From assembly GCF_002954225.1 (NCBI RefSeq), contig NZ_PPTH01000015.1:248001-312000 (forward strand): a DNA stretch of 64,000 bases, written 5' to 3'. The translations under genes were made by a program, and so were the position numbers. This document shows positions 1 to 10,807 of this stretch, one piece after another. Source of the stretch: Arthrobacter ruber (GTDB lineage Bacteria; Actinomycetota; Actinomycetes; Actinomycetales; Micrococcaceae). Below the pieces are notes generated by a model. The model saw nothing but the letters and a program-made list of their open reading frames with translations. It was not told the DNA's origin and did not search any database. Every line of letters starts with the position of its first letter. Within the stretch, counting starts at the first letter, position 1.

Positions 1-1110
1 CCCCACCTGGTCGCGGGCCAGCTGGTTGATGCCGGGGATCGGGGTCTGCCCCAGGACGCCTACCGGGATGACGGGCAGCGTGATGACGGCGCAGGCGACG
101 GCATTGACCGCCACCGTGGTCCGCGCCGCCCGGCGTCGCCCCGGGGAGTGCATGATGGCGGCGGCGGGTACGCATCCGACGGCGAAGAGCACGATGACGA
201 GTCCCGCCGGGTAGTAGATCTGCCCTCCGGCCGCGAAGGCGAGGACCAGGAGCACCACGAAGGCTGCGGCGATGCAGCGCGCAGGTCTCCAGTCGGTGCG
301 GCGCAGCAGGTGCCACCAGCCGAGGCACCAGACGAGGGCCAGCGGCGGGCCGACGGTCAGGAACAGGAACCACCACATGTCCACCCGGGTGTCCGCCGCG
401 TTGTTCTCGTTCAGGGCGGCCCCCATGGCCAGCTGCGGCCAGCCGTGCGCGGCCTGGTACACCAGGTTGGGCGCCGCCACGATCAGGGTGAGGGCACCGC
501 CGAGCCAGGGCCAGGGCGTGGACAGCACCCGGCGGGGGCCGGTGACGACCAGCCCGGCCAGCAGGGAGACCAGCAGCCCCGCGATCAGCAGCTTGTTGTA
601 GGTGGCGAGGCCGGCGATGGTCCCGGCGGCCAGCCACCATCCCGGCGCGTCCCTCAGCAGCGCCCGGACCACGCACAGGACGACGGCGGGCCAGAACACG
701 AGGTCCACCGACGCGGTCAGCATGACGTGGCCGAAGAGCAGGGGGACCACACCGAAGCCGAATCCCCACGCGCACAGGCCCTGCGCGTACGCTGCGCCGC
801 CGAACTCCCTGGTGATCAGGACCACCACCACGAGTGCCAGGACGGTCGAGAGGGTGGCGGGGATCCGGACGGCCCATACCTCGTCCGCGACGAGACCGAA
901 GGACCGCACCAGCCACGGGGTCAGGGGCGGCTGGTCGAGGTACCCCCAGGCGGGAGGGAGCATCCGGAAGTACAGCTCGTCTCGGTGGTAACCGTAGCTC
1001 CCCGACACGAGCGTGAGCAGCAGGCAGAGCACCACCGCGGGCACGGCCACCGTGCGGGTCGCGAAGGGCGGCAGGGGCCGCGGCGTCACCCGGGACGACG
1101 TTGTGCGCAT
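1..1110 (-). CDS. GT39/ArnT-like membrane glycosyltransferase (3' end beyond window)
   Basis: Reverse-strand reading frame, open from an ATG at 1110 to the window edge (about 370 residues seen, C-terminus missing). It is a multi-span membrane protein. After the first hydrophobic helix come YHRDELYF (about residues 41-48) and YLDQPPLTPW (about 56-65), the luminal-loop signature of ArnT/PMT-type glycosyltransferases that use polyprenyl-phosphate sugars. Long hydrophobic stretches with short polar loops follow. Sugar donor and acceptor cannot be read from the sequence. An in-frame ATG at 1128 is a second possible start; the AGGAGG directly touching the 1110 ATG is too close to serve it well, so the start is uncertain. 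Confidence 0.75.
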   Translation of the reverse strand, partial: MRTTSSRVTPRPLPPFATRTVAVPAVVLCLLLTLVSGSYGYHRDELYFRMLPPAWGYLDQPPLTPWLVRSFGLVADEVWAVRIPATLSTVLALVVVVLITREFGGAAYAQGLCAWGFGFGVVPLLFGHVMLTASVDLVFWPAVVLCVVRALLRDAPGWWLAAGTIAGLATYNKLLIAGLLVSLLAGLVVTGPRRVLSTPWPWLGGALTLIVAAPNLVYQAAHGWPQLAMGAALNENNAADTRVDMWWFLFLTVGPPLALVWCLGWWHLLRRTDWRPARCIAAAFVVLLVLAFAAGGQIYYPAGLVIVLFAVGCVPAAAIMHSPGRRRAARTTVAVNAVACAVITLPVIPVGVLGQTPIPGINQLARDQVG

Positions 1111-1128
1111 CCTCCTGTCACCGATCAT

Positions 1129-1514
1129 CGGTGCCGCTCACGTCCGGTCCGGCGGGTGAGTGGCACATGATCCCCTTCGTCGCGGTCCGGCCGGCGTCAC
1201 GGCCGGGTCGGTGCCGGGTCCCTCCCGCGGCATGGGTGCGCGGAGGAGGACCAGGGCGGGCTCGGCAGGGCCGCTTGCAGTGTTGCATCCCGGGCGGCAC
1301 GGCACCAGAGGCCGCGCACCGTGCTCGTGACCTGCCGCCTCCGGGGAAGGCCTGCCGCCCTGCGCCGATGCCGTACGCGGCCGAGGGAGCGGCCGAGGGA
1401 GCGGACGTGGGACCGCAGATCGCAGGGGGATGGCGGAGGCACCCTCCCCGCGCGAGAATCGTGGGAGCGGACGCCGACTCTCCGGCGCCGGCGGGCGGAG
1501 GTGGAGGAGGCACC
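1129..1514. other. Gene-free stretch between divergent genes
   Basis: About 386 bases with no convincing gene. Frames here are open only because the DNA is GC-rich, and their translations are Arg/Pro/Ala-rich. It should hold the promoters of the reverse glycosyltransferase and the forward small membrane protein. The only repeat seen is a 12-base tandem duplication (1377-1388 and 1389-1400). Confidence 0.5.
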
Positions 1515-1763
1515 GTGACGGCGGACAGGGATCGGGACACGGGCACCACGGGGCGCGGCCGGCTGCTTCCCCGGCCGGCGCGCCTGCTCGTGGGCGTCGC
1601 GGTCGCCGTCTTCGCCGCCTCGCTCGGCTTCGTCCTCCTCTATACGACGTCACTCCCACCGGCCCTGTGCATCCTGATCGCGTTCGTGCTCGGTGGAGCG
1701 CAGCTCTACGCCCTGCGCCGCAGCCTCTTCCGCGGCGGCCGGCGGGACCCCACCGGCCCGTGA
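1515..1763 (+). CDS. Small two-helix membrane protein, function unknown
   Basis: 82 codons from a GTG start with a good ribosome site (GGAGG at 1506-1510). The first 20 residues are polar and Asp/Arg/Thr-rich. Two hydrophobic segments follow (about 25-44 and 50-66), separated by a short TTSLPP turn, then a basic tail, so both ends are probably cytoplasmic. The layout resembles many small actinobacterial DUF-type hairpin membrane proteins, but I do not recognise a family. It lies 44 bases upstream of a GNAT gene that has its own promoter-like hexamer, so the two may not be co-transcribed. Confidence 0.55.
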   Translation: MTADRDRDTGTTGRGRLLPRPARLLVGVAVAVFAASLGFVLLYTTSLPPALCILIAFVLGGAQLYALRRSLFRGGRRDPTGP

Positions 1764-1795
1764 CCATCCCGTGACCGTGCCCGGCCGCTGCGTGA

Positions 1796-1801
1796 CAAGA
1801 T
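1796..1801 (+). promoter_or_regulatory. -10 box, leaderless start of GNAT gene
   Basis: CAAGAT ends 6 nt before the GTG at 1808, as in other leaderless starts in this window. No clear -35 and no Shine-Dalgarno sequence. Confidence 0.4.
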
Positions 1802-1807
1802 GGGCCG

Positions 1808-2329
1808 GTGACCACGAATGCCCTCTCCGACGCCCGCACCACCATCCGGCCCATCCAGCCGGGGGACTACGACGACGTCCGCCGCATCACGCGCGCGGCC
1901 TATCTGGAGGCCGGGTACTTCACCGACGAGGGGCACCCCTACATGGCGGTGCTGTCGGACATCGAGCACCGCGTCGAGCACGCCGAGGTCTGGGTGGCCG
2001 AGCGGAACGGCGCCGTGGTCGGGTCGGTCGCGCTGACCTTCGCCGGCCAGCGGTACACGGACATCGCCGTCGAGGGAGAGCTCGAGTTCCGGATGCTGGC
2101 GGTGGACCCGGCCGTGCAGCGCGGCGGGGTGGGCCGGGCCATGGTGGAGCGCATCGTCGAGCACGCCCGCACGCTCCCCGGCATCGAGGCGGTGAGCCTG
2201 ACCAGCGGCTCGGACATGGTCCGCGCGCACCGCCTCTACGAGTCGATGGGTTTCGTGCGCGTCCCCGAGCGCGACTGGGAGGTCCCGAACGAGGACATCC
2301 TGCTCTGGGTCTTCCGCCTGGAGCTCTGA
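1808..2329 (+). CDS. GNAT family N-acetyltransferase
   Basis: 173 residues, the usual size for a single-domain GNAT enzyme that moves an acetyl group from acetyl-CoA to an amine. The fold is visible in order: TIRPIQPGDYDDVRRI at the N-terminus, a central strand with VAERNGAVVGSVAL, then ELEFRMLAVDPAVQRGGVGR, the acetyl-CoA pyrophosphate-binding motif A (Q-R-G-G-V-G-R). The C-terminal part has HRLYESMGFVRVPER, typical of motif B. The substrate cannot be predicted. The GTG start is supported by a CAAGAT hexamer 6 nt upstream. It is followed by the separate gatCAB operon. Confidence 0.85.
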   Translation: MTTNALSDARTTIRPIQPGDYDDVRRITRAAYLEAGYFTDEGHPYMAVLSDIEHRVEHAEVWVAERNGAVVGSVALTFAGQRYTDIAVEGELEFRMLAVDPAVQRGGVGRAMVERIVEHARTLPGIEAVSLTSGSDMVRAHRLYESMGFVRVPERDWEVPNEDILLWVFRLEL

Positions 2330-2399
2330 CCGGCGGATCCGGCGGACGCGACCGCCGTCGTCGGGCCCGCCCGATGCCGGGCGCGCCCCTGGCCGCCAC

Positions 2400-2405
2400 T
2401 AGACT
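2400..2405 (+). promoter_or_regulatory. -10 box of the gatCAB operon
   Basis: TAGACT fits the actinobacterial -10 pattern TANNNT. Transcription would start near 2412, giving a short leader that ends in the Shine-Dalgarno AGGGGAG (2434-2440) before the gatC ATG. No strong -35 is evident. Confidence 0.5.
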
Positions 2406-2444
2406 GGAGGCCAGTTACCCACCTCCGACTTCCAGGGGAGATCC

Positions 2445-2741
2445 ATGGCTGAGATCAACCGGGACGACGTCGCGCACCTCGCGCGGCTCGCCCACATCGA
2501 CATGACCGACGAGGAGCTCGACCGCATGGCCGGGGAGCTCGCCGTGATCGTCGACTCCATCAAGAGCGTGAGCGAGGTGGCGGGCGACGACGTCCCCGCG
2601 ACCAGCCACCCCATCCCGCTGAGCAACGTGTTCCGCGAGGACGTGGTGGGGGAGACGCTCAGCAACGAGGAGGCGCTCCTCGGCGCACCCGACAACGCCG
2701 ACGGCCGCTTCAAGGTCCCTGCAATCCTGGACGGGGAGTAA
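2445..2741 (+). CDS. gatC: Aspartyl/glutamyl-tRNA amidotransferase subunit C
   Basis: 98 residues, normal for GatC, the small subunit that clamps GatA to GatB in the complex turning Glu-tRNA(Gln) or Asp-tRNA(Asn) into Gln-tRNA or Asn-tRNA. The family pattern is clear: INRDDVAHLARLAHIDMTDEE at the N-terminus and PIPLSNVFREDV near residue 60. It starts the gatC-gatA-gatB operon; its stop is 3 nt before the gatA ATG, with a purine-rich site (ACGGGGAG) overlapping the end of gatC. The order C-A-B is the common actinobacterial one. Confidence 0.97.
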   Translation: MAEINRDDVAHLARLAHIDMTDEELDRMAGELAVIVDSIKSVSEVAGDDVPATSHPIPLSNVFREDVVGETLSNEEALLGAPDNADGRFKVPAILDGE

Positions 2742-2744
2742 CCC

Positions 2745-4259
2745 ATGACAGACCTGATCCATCTCTCCGCCGACGCCCTGGCGCGGAAGCTCGCCTCGAG
2801 GGAGGTCTCCGCCGTCGAGGCCACGCAGGCCCACCTCGACCGCATCGACGCCGTCGACGGCGCCATCAACGCGTTCCTGCACGTCAATACCCGTGAGGCG
2901 CTGCTCGTCGCCGCCGGGGTCGACAAGGCCCGGGCCGACGGCGACACCCTCCACCCGCTGGCCGGCGTGCCCATCGCCGTCAAGGACCTCATCGTCACGA
3001 AGGGCCAGCCCACCACGGCCGGCTCGAAGATCCTCGAGGGCTGGCAGAGCCCGTACGACGCCACCGTGGTCCGCAGGCTCCGGGCCGCGCGGATGCCGAT
3101 CCTCGGCAAGACCAACCTCGACGAGTTCGCCATGGGCTCCTCGACCGAGCACTCGGCGTTCGGTCCCACCCGCAACCCGTGGGACCTGGACCGGATCCCC
3201 GGCGGCTCCGGTGGCGGTTCCGCCGCCGCCGTCGCCGCCTTCGAGGCGCCCCTGGCCCTCGGCACCGACACGGGCGGCTCCATCCGCCAGCCGGGCGCCG
3301 TCACCGGGACCGTCGGCGTCAAGCCCACCTACGGCGGTGTCTCGCGCTACGGCGCGATCGCGATGGCGTCCTCGCTGGACCAGATCGGCCCCGTCTCCCG
3401 GACCGTGCTGGACAGCGCGCTCCTGCACGAGGTCATCGGCGGCCACGACCTGCACGACTCGACGTCGCTCACCGATCCCGTAGGCGCGCTCGTCGAGGCC
3501 GCGCGCCTGGGCCAGGTCGAGGGCATGCGCATCGGCGTCATCAAGGAACTGCAGGGCGAGGGCTACCAGGCCGGCGTCCTGACCCGCTTCTCCGAGTCCC
3601 TCGAGCTCCTGCGCTCGGCGGGCGCGGAGATCGTGGAGGTCTCCTGCCCCAACTTCCGGTACGCCCTCGGTGCGTACTACCTGATCATGCCGTCGGAGGC
3701 CTCCAGCAACCTCGCCAAGTACGACGGCGTCCGGTTCGGCCTGCGCGTGGTGCCCGACGGCGCCCCGACGATCGAGCGCGTCATGGGTGCCACCCGCGCC
3801 GCCGGGTTCGGCGACGAGGTCAAGCGCCGCATCATCCTCGGCACCTACGCGCTGAGCGCCGGCTACTACGACGCCTACTACGGCTCCGCGCAGAAGGTCC
3901 GCACGCTCATCCAGCGCGACTTCGCCGCGGCGTTCGAGCAGGCTGACGTGCTCATCTCTCCCACCGCGCCGACCACGGCGTTCAAGCTCGGGGAGAAGCT
4001 CGATGACCCGCTGGCGATGTACCTGAACGACGTCGCCACCATCCCGGCGAACCTGGCCGGCGTCCCCGGCCTGTCGCTGCCGGGTGGCCTCGCGGACGAG
4101 GACGGGCTGCCGGTCGGCGTCCAGCTCCTCGCACCCGCCCGCCAGGACGCACGCCTCTACCGTGTCGGTGCCGTCCTCGAATCACTGCTCGAAGAGACGT
4201 GGGGCGGCCCTCTGCTGGCCAAGGCCCCGGAGATCACACAGATCGCAGGTGGGAAGTAA
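2745..4259 (+). CDS. gatA: Aspartyl/glutamyl-tRNA amidotransferase subunit A
   Basis: 504 residues; amidase-signature enzyme that releases ammonia from glutamine for tRNA transamidation. The catalytic triad is present: Lys80 in PIAVKDLI, cis-Ser155 in the glycine/serine-rich loop (GGSGGGS, 153-159), and nucleophile Ser179 in [12 protein letters not shown]. These are the canonical Ser-cisSer-Lys positions. The length matches the family. It is cotranscribed with gatC (3 nt gap) and gatB, whose ATG overlaps the gatA TAA by one base, indicating translational coupling and equal subunit supply. Confidence 0.98.
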   Translation: MTDLIHLSADALARKLASREVSAVEATQAHLDRIDAVDGAINAFLHVNTREALLVAAGVDKARADGDTLHPLAGVPIAVKDLIVTKGQPTTAGSKILEGWQSPYDATVVRRLRAARMPILGKTNLDEFAMGSSTEHSAFGPTRNPWDLDRIPGGSGGGSAAAVAAFEAPLALGTDTGGSIRQPGAVTGTVGVKPTYGGVSRYGAIAMASSLDQIGPVSRTVLDSALLHEVIGGHDLHDSTSLTDPVGALVEAARLGQVEGMRIGVIKELQGEGYQAGVLTRFSESLELLRSAGAEIVEVSCPNFRYALGAYYLIMPSEASSNLAKYDGVRFGLRVVPDGAPTIERVMGATRAAGFGDEVKRRIILGTYALSAGYYDAYYGSAQKVRTLIQRDFAAAFEQADVLISPTAPTTAFKLGEKLDDPLAMYLNDVATIPANLAGVPGLSLPGGLADEDGLPVGVQLLAPARQDARLYRVGAVLESLLEETWGGPLLAKAPEITQIAGGK

Positions 4260-5773
4260 TGACTGCTGTAACCGATGAGATCCTGACCTTCGACGAGGCC
4301 ATGGAGAAGTACGATCCCGTGCTCGGGTTCGAGGTCCACGTGGAGCTCAACACGAGGACCAAGATGTTCTCCTCCGCGCCCAACGCGTTCGGCGACGTGC
4401 CGAACACGAACGTCACGCCGGTGGACCTCGGGCTGCCCGGTGTGCTGCCCGTGGTCAACGGTGTGGCCGTGGAGTCCGCGATCAAGATCGGCCTCGCGCT
4501 GAACTGCAGGATCGCCGAGAAGTGCTACTTCGCCCGGAAGAACTACTTCTACCCGGACACCCCGAAGAACTTCCAGACGTCCCAGTTCGAGGACCCGATC
4601 GCGTACGACGGCTCCATCGACATCGAGCTCGCCGACGGTACGGTCTTCACCGTCGAGATCGAGCGCGCCCACATGGAGGAGGACGCCGGCAAGCTCACCC
4701 ACATGGGTGGGTCCACGGGCCGCATCCAGGGCGCCGAGTTCTCCCTCGTGGACTACAACCGCGCAGGCGTGCCCCTCATCGAGATCGTCACCAAGCCGAT
4801 CGTCGGCGCCGGATCGCGTGCCCCCGAGCTCGCGAAGGCGTACGTCGCGGCGATCCGCGAGATCGTGAAGAACCTCGGCGTGTCCGACGCCCGCATGGAG
4901 CGCGGCAATGTGCGCTGCGACGCCAACGTCTCCCTCAAGCCCAAGGGCCAGGAGAAGTTCGGTACCCGGACCGAGACCAAGAACGTGAACTCGCTGCGCG
5001 CCGTCGAGCACGCGGTCCGGTACGAGATCCAGCGCCACGCCGCCGTCCTCGACTCCGGGACGCCGATCCTGCAGGAGACGCGCCACTGGCACGAGGACAC
5101 GCGCTCGACGACGTCGGGGCGGCCCAAGTCCGACGCCGACGACTACCGCTACTTCCCGGAGCCGGACCTCGTGCCGGTCGTCACCAACGAGGCGTGGATC
5201 GAGAAGCTCCGCGCCGAGCTGCCCGAACCGCCCGCCGAGCGCCGCAAGCGCCTGCAGGCCGACTGGGGCTACTCCGACGCCGAGTTCCGCGACGTCGTCA
5301 ACGCCGGTGTCATGTCCTCGATCGAGGACACCGTCGCCGCGGGCGTGAGCGCCGCCGTCGCCCGCAAGTGGTGGATGGGCGAGATCTCGCGCCGCGCCAA
5401 GCTGGCCGACGTCGAGCCCGCCGAACTCGGTGTCACGCCCGAGCTGATCGTGGAGCTCAACGCGCTCATCGAGTCCGGCAAGATCAACGACAAGCTCTCC
5501 CGCGACGTGCTCGACGGCGTCCTCGCCGGGGAGGGCACACCGGCCGAGGTCGTGGAGAAGCGCGGCCTCGCGGTCGTGTCCGACGACGGACCCCTGCTCG
5601 AGGCGATCGACGGTGCCCTCGCGGCGCAGCCCGACGTCGCCGACAAGATCCGCGGCGGCAAGGTCCAGGCCGTCGGCGCCATCGTGGGCGGCGTCATGAA
5701 GGCCACGCGTGGACAGGCCGACGCCGGCCGCGTGCGCGAGCTGATCCTGCAGCGCCTGGGCGTCGAGGGGTAG
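4259..5773 (+). CDS. gatB: Aspartyl/glutamyl-tRNA amidotransferase subunit B
   Basis: 504 residues; the kinase/tRNA-binding subunit that phosphorylates the misacylated Glu or Asp on tRNA with ATP and receives ammonia from GatA. The start is the ATG overlapping the gatA stop (TAATG); a longer reading is open upstream but lies inside gatA. The cradle domain begins [10 protein letters not shown], followed by [17 protein letters not shown] and the [11 protein letters not shown] metal/ATP region. The C-terminal YqeY-like tail (about 400-504) ends with [17 protein letters not shown], normal for tRNA binding. It is the last gene of the operon. Confidence 0.98.
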   Translation: MTAVTDEILTFDEAMEKYDPVLGFEVHVELNTRTKMFSSAPNAFGDVPNTNVTPVDLGLPGVLPVVNGVAVESAIKIGLALNCRIAEKCYFARKNYFYPDTPKNFQTSQFEDPIAYDGSIDIELADGTVFTVEIERAHMEEDAGKLTHMGGSTGRIQGAEFSLVDYNRAGVPLIEIVTKPIVGAGSRAPELAKAYVAAIREIVKNLGVSDARMERGNVRCDANVSLKPKGQEKFGTRTETKNVNSLRAVEHAVRYEIQRHAAVLDSGTPILQETRHWHEDTRSTTSGRPKSDADDYRYFPEPDLVPVVTNEAWIEKLRAELPEPPAERRKRLQADWGYSDAEFRDVVNAGVMSSIEDTVAAGVSAAVARKWWMGEISRRAKLADVEPAELGVTPELIVELNALIESGKINDKLSRDVLDGVLAGEGTPAEVVEKRGLAVVSDDGPLLEAIDGALAAQPDVADKIRGGKVQAVGAIVGGVMKATRGQADAGRVRELILQRLGVEG

Positions 5774-5872
5774 CCGGCCGACATTCCGGTGTGTCGTCGG
5801 CGCCGGGGGAGCCGGTGGGGACATCCACCCCCCGTTCCCGCGGCGTCGGCGTCCGCAGTTCCAGGAGGTCCC

Positions 5873-6772
5873 ATGGCGGTGACGCCGCAGGCCGAGATCG
5901 ACATCACGCCGTCGCTGGTCCGGGCCCTGCTCATCGCCCAGGCACCGGACCTGGCGCATCTCCCGCTGCACCCCGCCGGCAGTGGATGGGACAACACCCT
6001 CTTCCGGCTGGGGGAGGAGCTCGTGGTGCGCCTGCCCCGGCGGGCGGTGGCCGACGAACTGATGGCGGCGGAGCAGCACTGGCTCCCGGGGCTCACCGCG
6101 TCCCTCGGAGTTCCCACGTCGGCGCCCGTGCGCGCCGGCACACCCGGCCCGGACTACCCATGGCACTGGTCCGTCTGCCGATGGATCGACGGGGTCGGCG
6201 GCATCACCGTCCCGCGGGCCGGGCGTTGCTCCGCGGCCGCCCCGCTGGCGCGGTTCCTCGTGGACTTCCAGCGCCCCGCTCCGCCCGACGCCCCGGTCAG
6301 TCCCGTGGGCCGCGGCGGTCCGCTGGCAGCGCGCGACGACGTCGTCCGGACGCGGCTCGCGTCGCTCCCGGCGATACCCGGTGTCCCTGCCCCGCTGCTG
6401 ACGGAGGTCTGGGAGACGGCCCTCGCGGCACCGGTCTGGTCGGGGGCGCCGCTCTGGCTGCACGGGGACCTGCACCCGGCCAACGTGGTCCTCGGGCCGG
6501 ACGGCGCGCTGGCCGGCGTCGTCGACTTCGGGGACCTGTGCTCCGGGGATCCTGCGACCGATCTCGCCGCGGCCTGGCTGCAGTTCGACGCCGCAGGCCG
6601 GTCCGTGTTCCGGGCCGGACTCAAGGCCCTCCGCGCCACCGACGCCGCGACGTGGGACCGGGCGCGCGGCTGGGCGCTGAGCATGGGCAGCGCCCTGGTG
6701 GCGGCGTCGGACGATTCCCCGGAGTTCCTCGCCCTCGGGGTTGAGATCCTGATCGAGGTCCTGACCGACTGA
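5873..6772 (+). CDS. Aminoglycoside-phosphotransferase-family kinase
   Basis: 299 residues with the protein-kinase-like APH fold. The start ATG has a perfect AGGAGG 5 nt upstream (5862-5867). Visible landmarks are AGSGWDNTLFRLGEELVVRLPRR (glycine loop and Lys/Arg strand), WLHGDLHPANVV (catalytic loop with Asp and Asn) and GVVDFGDLCSGDPATDLA (metal-binding DFG equivalent). The active site therefore looks intact. Such proteins phosphorylate many small molecules; drug resistance should not be assumed from the family name. It stands between gatB and tdh without tight coupling to either. Confidence 0.85.
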   Translation: MAVTPQAEIDITPSLVRALLIAQAPDLAHLPLHPAGSGWDNTLFRLGEELVVRLPRRAVADELMAAEQHWLPGLTASLGVPTSAPVRAGTPGPDYPWHWSVCRWIDGVGGITVPRAGRCSAAAPLARFLVDFQRPAPPDAPVSPVGRGGPLAARDDVVRTRLASLPAIPGVPAPLLTEVWETALAAPVWSGAPLWLHGDLHPANVVLGPDGALAGVVDFGDLCSGDPATDLAAAWLQFDAAGRSVFRAGLKALRATDAATWDRARGWALSMGSALVAASDDSPEFLALGVEILIEVLTD

Positions 6773-6805
6773 GGGGGAGGTCCGCCCGCGGGGCCGCTGG
6801 TAGTG

Positions 6806-6818
6806 TTGCCCCGGGCAA
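6806..6818. promoter_or_regulatory. 13-bp palindrome upstream of tdh-kbl
   Basis: TTGCCCCGGGCAA is a perfect 6+1+6 palindrome, 74 bases before the tdh start, in the only intergenic space that can drive tdh-kbl. It could be an operator for an unknown regulator. Short GC-rich palindromes are common by chance here. Confidence 0.3.
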
Positions 6819-6892
6819 TATCCCGCCCGGCACTCGTACCGCCCAGGCCCGGCCCATCCCGCCGGTGTCGGCGGCATGGAAGGAACTGTCCA

Positions 6893-7936
6893 GTGAAGGC
6901 GCTGTACAAATCCGGGGCTCGTCCCGGTTTCGAACTCGTGGACCGGCCCGAACCCGACGCAGGGTGGGGCGAGGTCAAGATCCGGGTCATGACCACCGGC
7001 ATCTGCGGCACGGACCTCCACATCGAGAGCTGGGACTCCTGGGCGCAGGGCATGATCAAGGCGCCCCTCATCCCCGGCCACGAGTTCTACGGCGAGGTCG
7101 TCGCCCTCGGGGACGGGGTCCGCGACGTGCGTGTCGGCGACCGCGTCTCCGGCGAGGGCCACATCGTCTGCGGTATCTGCCGCAACTGCCGCGCCGGCCG
7201 CCGCCAGATGTGCATCCACACCTCGAGCGTGGGAGTGCAGCGCGACGGGGCGTTCGCCGAGTTCGTCGTCGTCCCCGAGACCAACGTCTGGGTGCACGAC
7301 GCCACCATCACGCCCGAACTGGGCGCCGTCTTCGACCCGTTCGGCAACGCCGTGCACACCGCCCTGAGCTTCCCGCTCGTCGGTGAGGACGTGCTGATCA
7401 CGGGCGCGGGTCCCATCGGACTCATGGCCGTCGCGGTCGCCCGCCACGCCGGTGCCCGCAAGATCGCCATCACCGACGTCTCCGCGCCCCGCCTCGAGCT
7501 CGCCCGCGGCGTCGGCGCCGACATCGCCGTCGACGTCAGCCGCATGCGCATCGCCGACGCCCAGCACGAGCTCGGGATGAAGGAGGGCTTCGACATCGGC
7601 ATGGAGATGTCCGGCCACGCCACCGCCCTGCCCGAGATGATCGACAACATGAACCACGGCGGGAGGATCGCCCTGCTCGGCCTGCCCTCCGGCCCCATCT
7701 CCATCGACTGGGGCAAGGTGGTCACGCACATGCTGACGCTCAAGGGCATCTACGGTCGTGAGATGTTCGAGACCTGGTACGCCATGAGCGCCATGCTGCA
7801 GTCCAACAGGAGCCTGCGCGAGGCGGTCGCGTCCGTGGTCACCGACTGCCTGCCGGCGAGCCAGTGGCAGCAGGGCTTCACAACGGCGCGTGACGGCGCC
7901 AGCGGCAAAGTGGTCCTCGACTGGACCACCCTCTAG
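6893..7936 (+). CDS. tdh: L-threonine 3-dehydrogenase
   Basis: 347 residues, zinc-dependent medium-chain dehydrogenase oxidising L-threonine to 2-amino-3-ketobutyrate with NAD+. GTG start behind GGAAGGAA (6878-6885). Catalytic zinc ligands are Cys38, His63 and Glu64 ([16 protein letters not shown]). The structural zinc loop has four cysteines at 93, 96, 99 and 107. The Rossmann motif GAGPIG is near residue 170. It is followed 14 nt later by kbl, the next pathway enzyme; that neighbour separates it from other alcohol dehydrogenases. Confidence 0.96.
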   Translation: MKALYKSGARPGFELVDRPEPDAGWGEVKIRVMTTGICGTDLHIESWDSWAQGMIKAPLIPGHEFYGEVVALGDGVRDVRVGDRVSGEGHIVCGICRNCRAGRRQMCIHTSSVGVQRDGAFAEFVVVPETNVWVHDATITPELGAVFDPFGNAVHTALSFPLVGEDVLITGAGPIGLMAVAVARHAGARKIAITDVSAPRLELARGVGADIAVDVSRMRIADAQHELGMKEGFDIGMEMSGHATALPEMIDNMNHGGRIALLGLPSGPISIDWGKVVTHMLTLKGIYGREMFETWYAMSAMLQSNRSLREAVASVVTDCLPASQWQQGFTTARDGASGKVVLDWTTL

Positions 7937-7950
7937 GAAGCAGGAACCCC

Positions 7951-9216
<1,266 letters not shown>

Positions 9217-9247
9217 TCCGGTACCGCCTCGCGGTTTCCTGCAGGTC

Positions 9248-9631
9248 CTAGGGGCGCACGTCCCCGTCGACATACATCCAGCGCCCTTCCACCCGGACGA
9301 ATCGGCTGCGCTCCTGCAGCAGCCCCGAGCGCCCGGCTCTCCGGAACGACGCTCGGTACTCCACCACGCCGGCGTCGTCGGAGTCGCCGCCGAGGGCCGT
9401 GTCGACGATCTGCAGGCGCCGCCACTCGACGTCCCCGTCGAGATCGACGGTATCCGGACGTGTCGATGGGTCCCACGAGTCGAGCAGGTACCTCTCCAGC
9501 CCGAGAGCGAACGCTGAGAACCGTGAGCGCATCAGTGCCAGCGCCGTCGACGCTGCCCCTCCCCGGTGGAGCGGCCCGCAGCATTCCTCATACGGCAGGA
9601 CGGTGCCGCAGGGGCAGTTGTCGGGCGTCAT
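9248..9631 (-). CDS. YchJ family protein (UPF0225) with SEC-C motif
   Basis: 127 residues. The N-terminus has the zinc-binding SEC-C pattern CPCG...YEECCGPLH (residues 6-21), followed by the YchJ domain (ALMRSRFSAFALG, then LQIVDT and VEYRASFR), an NTF2-like fold. The molecular role of the family is not established. AGGAAAGG lies 6 nt upstream of the ATG. It converges with kbl and lies just downstream of the reverse-strand quinone-reductase-like gene. Confidence 0.85.
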   Translation of the reverse strand: MTPDNCPCGTVLPYEECCGPLHRGGAASTALALMRSRFSAFALGLERYLLDSWDPSTRPDTVDLDGDVEWRRLQIVDTALGGDSDDAGVVEYRASFRRAGRSGLLQERSRFVRVEGRWMYVDGDVRP

Positions 9632-9666
9632 GCAATCGCCTTTCCTGACCGGGCGGGGTCGATCGC

Positions 9667-10689
9667 TCAGGAGACCTCGTCGGAGACGCGGATGACGACC
9701 TTGCCGGTCGCACCGTTCTCGACGGCGTCGTGAGCGGCGCCGGTCTCCTCGAGCGGGAACCAGGAGAGGGGGAGTCCGGCAGCCTCCCCGACAGGCAATG
9801 CCCCGCTGCCCAGCGCCGCCGTGATGTCCTCCGCCGCAGCGACGAGCGCATCCCCACCCACCGTGTAGAGCAGCAGGCCCTGCCAGCGGACGTTCTTCGC
9901 GAAACTCGCGACCACGGGGGCGGTGAAGTCGTCACCATTGTTGTTCGCGTAGTAGGCGATGGAGCCATGGTTGGCGATCACCTCGACGTCGAGCGCCGCG
10001 TTCTGCCCGGGGGACACCTCCACGACATGGTCGACGCCGCCTGGAGCGACCTCGCGGATGTGCCGGGCGAGGGAATCGTCGGGGTAGCGGAGAACGTGGT
10101 GGGCCCCCGCGGCGAGACCGAGCTCGGCCTTCGCGTCGCTGCTGACCGTTGCGATGACGGTTGCGCCTGCCCAGGCGGCGAGTTGGATCGCCGCGTGGCC
10201 GACGGCTCCGGCGCCGCCCTGGACGAGAACGGTGCGTCCCTCGAGGGCGCCGGGAGCGAGTCGCGACGGCCCCTGCTCGTGGACGGTCAGGGCGCGGTGC
10301 GCCGTCATCGCCGGTACACCCAGGCTGGCTGCCACATCGAGATCGACGCCGTCCGGCAGGCGGACAGCCCGTCCGGCGGGAATCACGGTGAACTCCTGGG
10401 CGGTCCCCGTCGGGCGGCCGTGAGCAGCCAGGTAGATCCATACCCGGTCGCCCACCTGCGGCTCGGTGACGCCCTCGCCGACCGCGTCGACGACCCCGGC
10501 ACCGTCCTGGTTGGGGACTACCTCGGGGAACGGGAGATCGCCGTCAGCGCGGGCCTTCCAATCCGTGGGATTCACGCCGGAGGTGACGATGCGGACTCGC
10601 ACTTCGCCCGGACCGGGCGTCGCGACGTCGCGGTCGACGAGAGAGAGAACGGAGGAGGGACCGGTGGAGGAGTAGACGATTGCTTTCAC
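9667..10689 (-). CDS. NADPH:quinone reductase-like zinc-free alcohol dehydrogenase
   Basis: 340 residues from a GTG start (MKAIVYSSTG). It belongs to the medium-chain dehydrogenase group related to zeta-crystallin: an N-terminal GroES-like domain (VTSGVNPTDWKARADGDLPF; PNQDGAGVVDAVGEGV), then an NAD(P)H-binding domain with VLVQGGAGAVGHAAIQLAAWAGA. The zinc-ligand cysteines of true alcohol dehydrogenases are missing, so a quinone or enone reductase role is likely. The frame is open further upstream to 10764, but that part is Arg/Gly-rich and not family-like. No Shine-Dalgarno site is evident. Confidence 0.88.
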   Translation of the reverse strand: MKAIVYSSTGPSSVLSLVDRDVATPGPGEVRVRIVTSGVNPTDWKARADGDLPFPEVVPNQDGAGVVDAVGEGVTEPQVGDRVWIYLAAHGRPTGTAQEFTVIPAGRAVRLPDGVDLDVAASLGVPAMTAHRALTVHEQGPSRLAPGALEGRTVLVQGGAGAVGHAAIQLAAWAGATVIATVSSDAKAELGLAAGAHHVLRYPDDSLARHIREVAPGGVDHVVEVSPGQNAALDVEVIANHGSIAYYANNNGDDFTAPVVASFAKNVRWQGLLLYTVGGDALVAAAEDITAALGSGALPVGEAAGLPLSWFPLEETGAAHDAVENGATGKVVIRVSDEVS

Positions 10690-10795
10690 GACTAGCCGGA
10701 ACTGCCGATGCCCGGACGGTATTCCCCGGGCCCGGGATCCGCCCGATCGACGGGGAGAGCACACCGGACGCCCCCTGCATGGGGGAGGCCCACCC

Positions 10796-10801
10796 TAGGA
10801 T
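10796..10801 (+). promoter_or_regulatory. -10 box, leaderless start of FAD oxidoreductase
   Basis: TAGGAT ends 6 nt before the ATG at 10808; no Shine-Dalgarno between them. Confidence 0.45.
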
Positions 10802-10807
10802 GACGGG

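Noticed and set aside
148-1170. Forward 340-residue open frame
   Set aside because: Translation is Gln/Gly/Arg/His-rich with no domain; it is the antisense shadow of the reverse-strand membrane glycosyltransferase, whose translation is well ordered.
1377-1400. 12-bp tandem duplication as a regulatory repeat
   Set aside because: Only two copies in GC-rich DNA and no gene-linked pattern; most likely chance or minor slippage.
5873-6772. APH-like kinase as an antibiotic-resistance gene
   Set aside because: The fold is shared by many metabolic kinases; no resistance-specific signature or mobile element surrounds it.
4157-7729. Reverse 1190-residue open frame over gatB, the APH-like kinase and tdh
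   Set aside because: Stop-free because of GC bias; lacks any motif and lies antisense to three clearly conserved genes.
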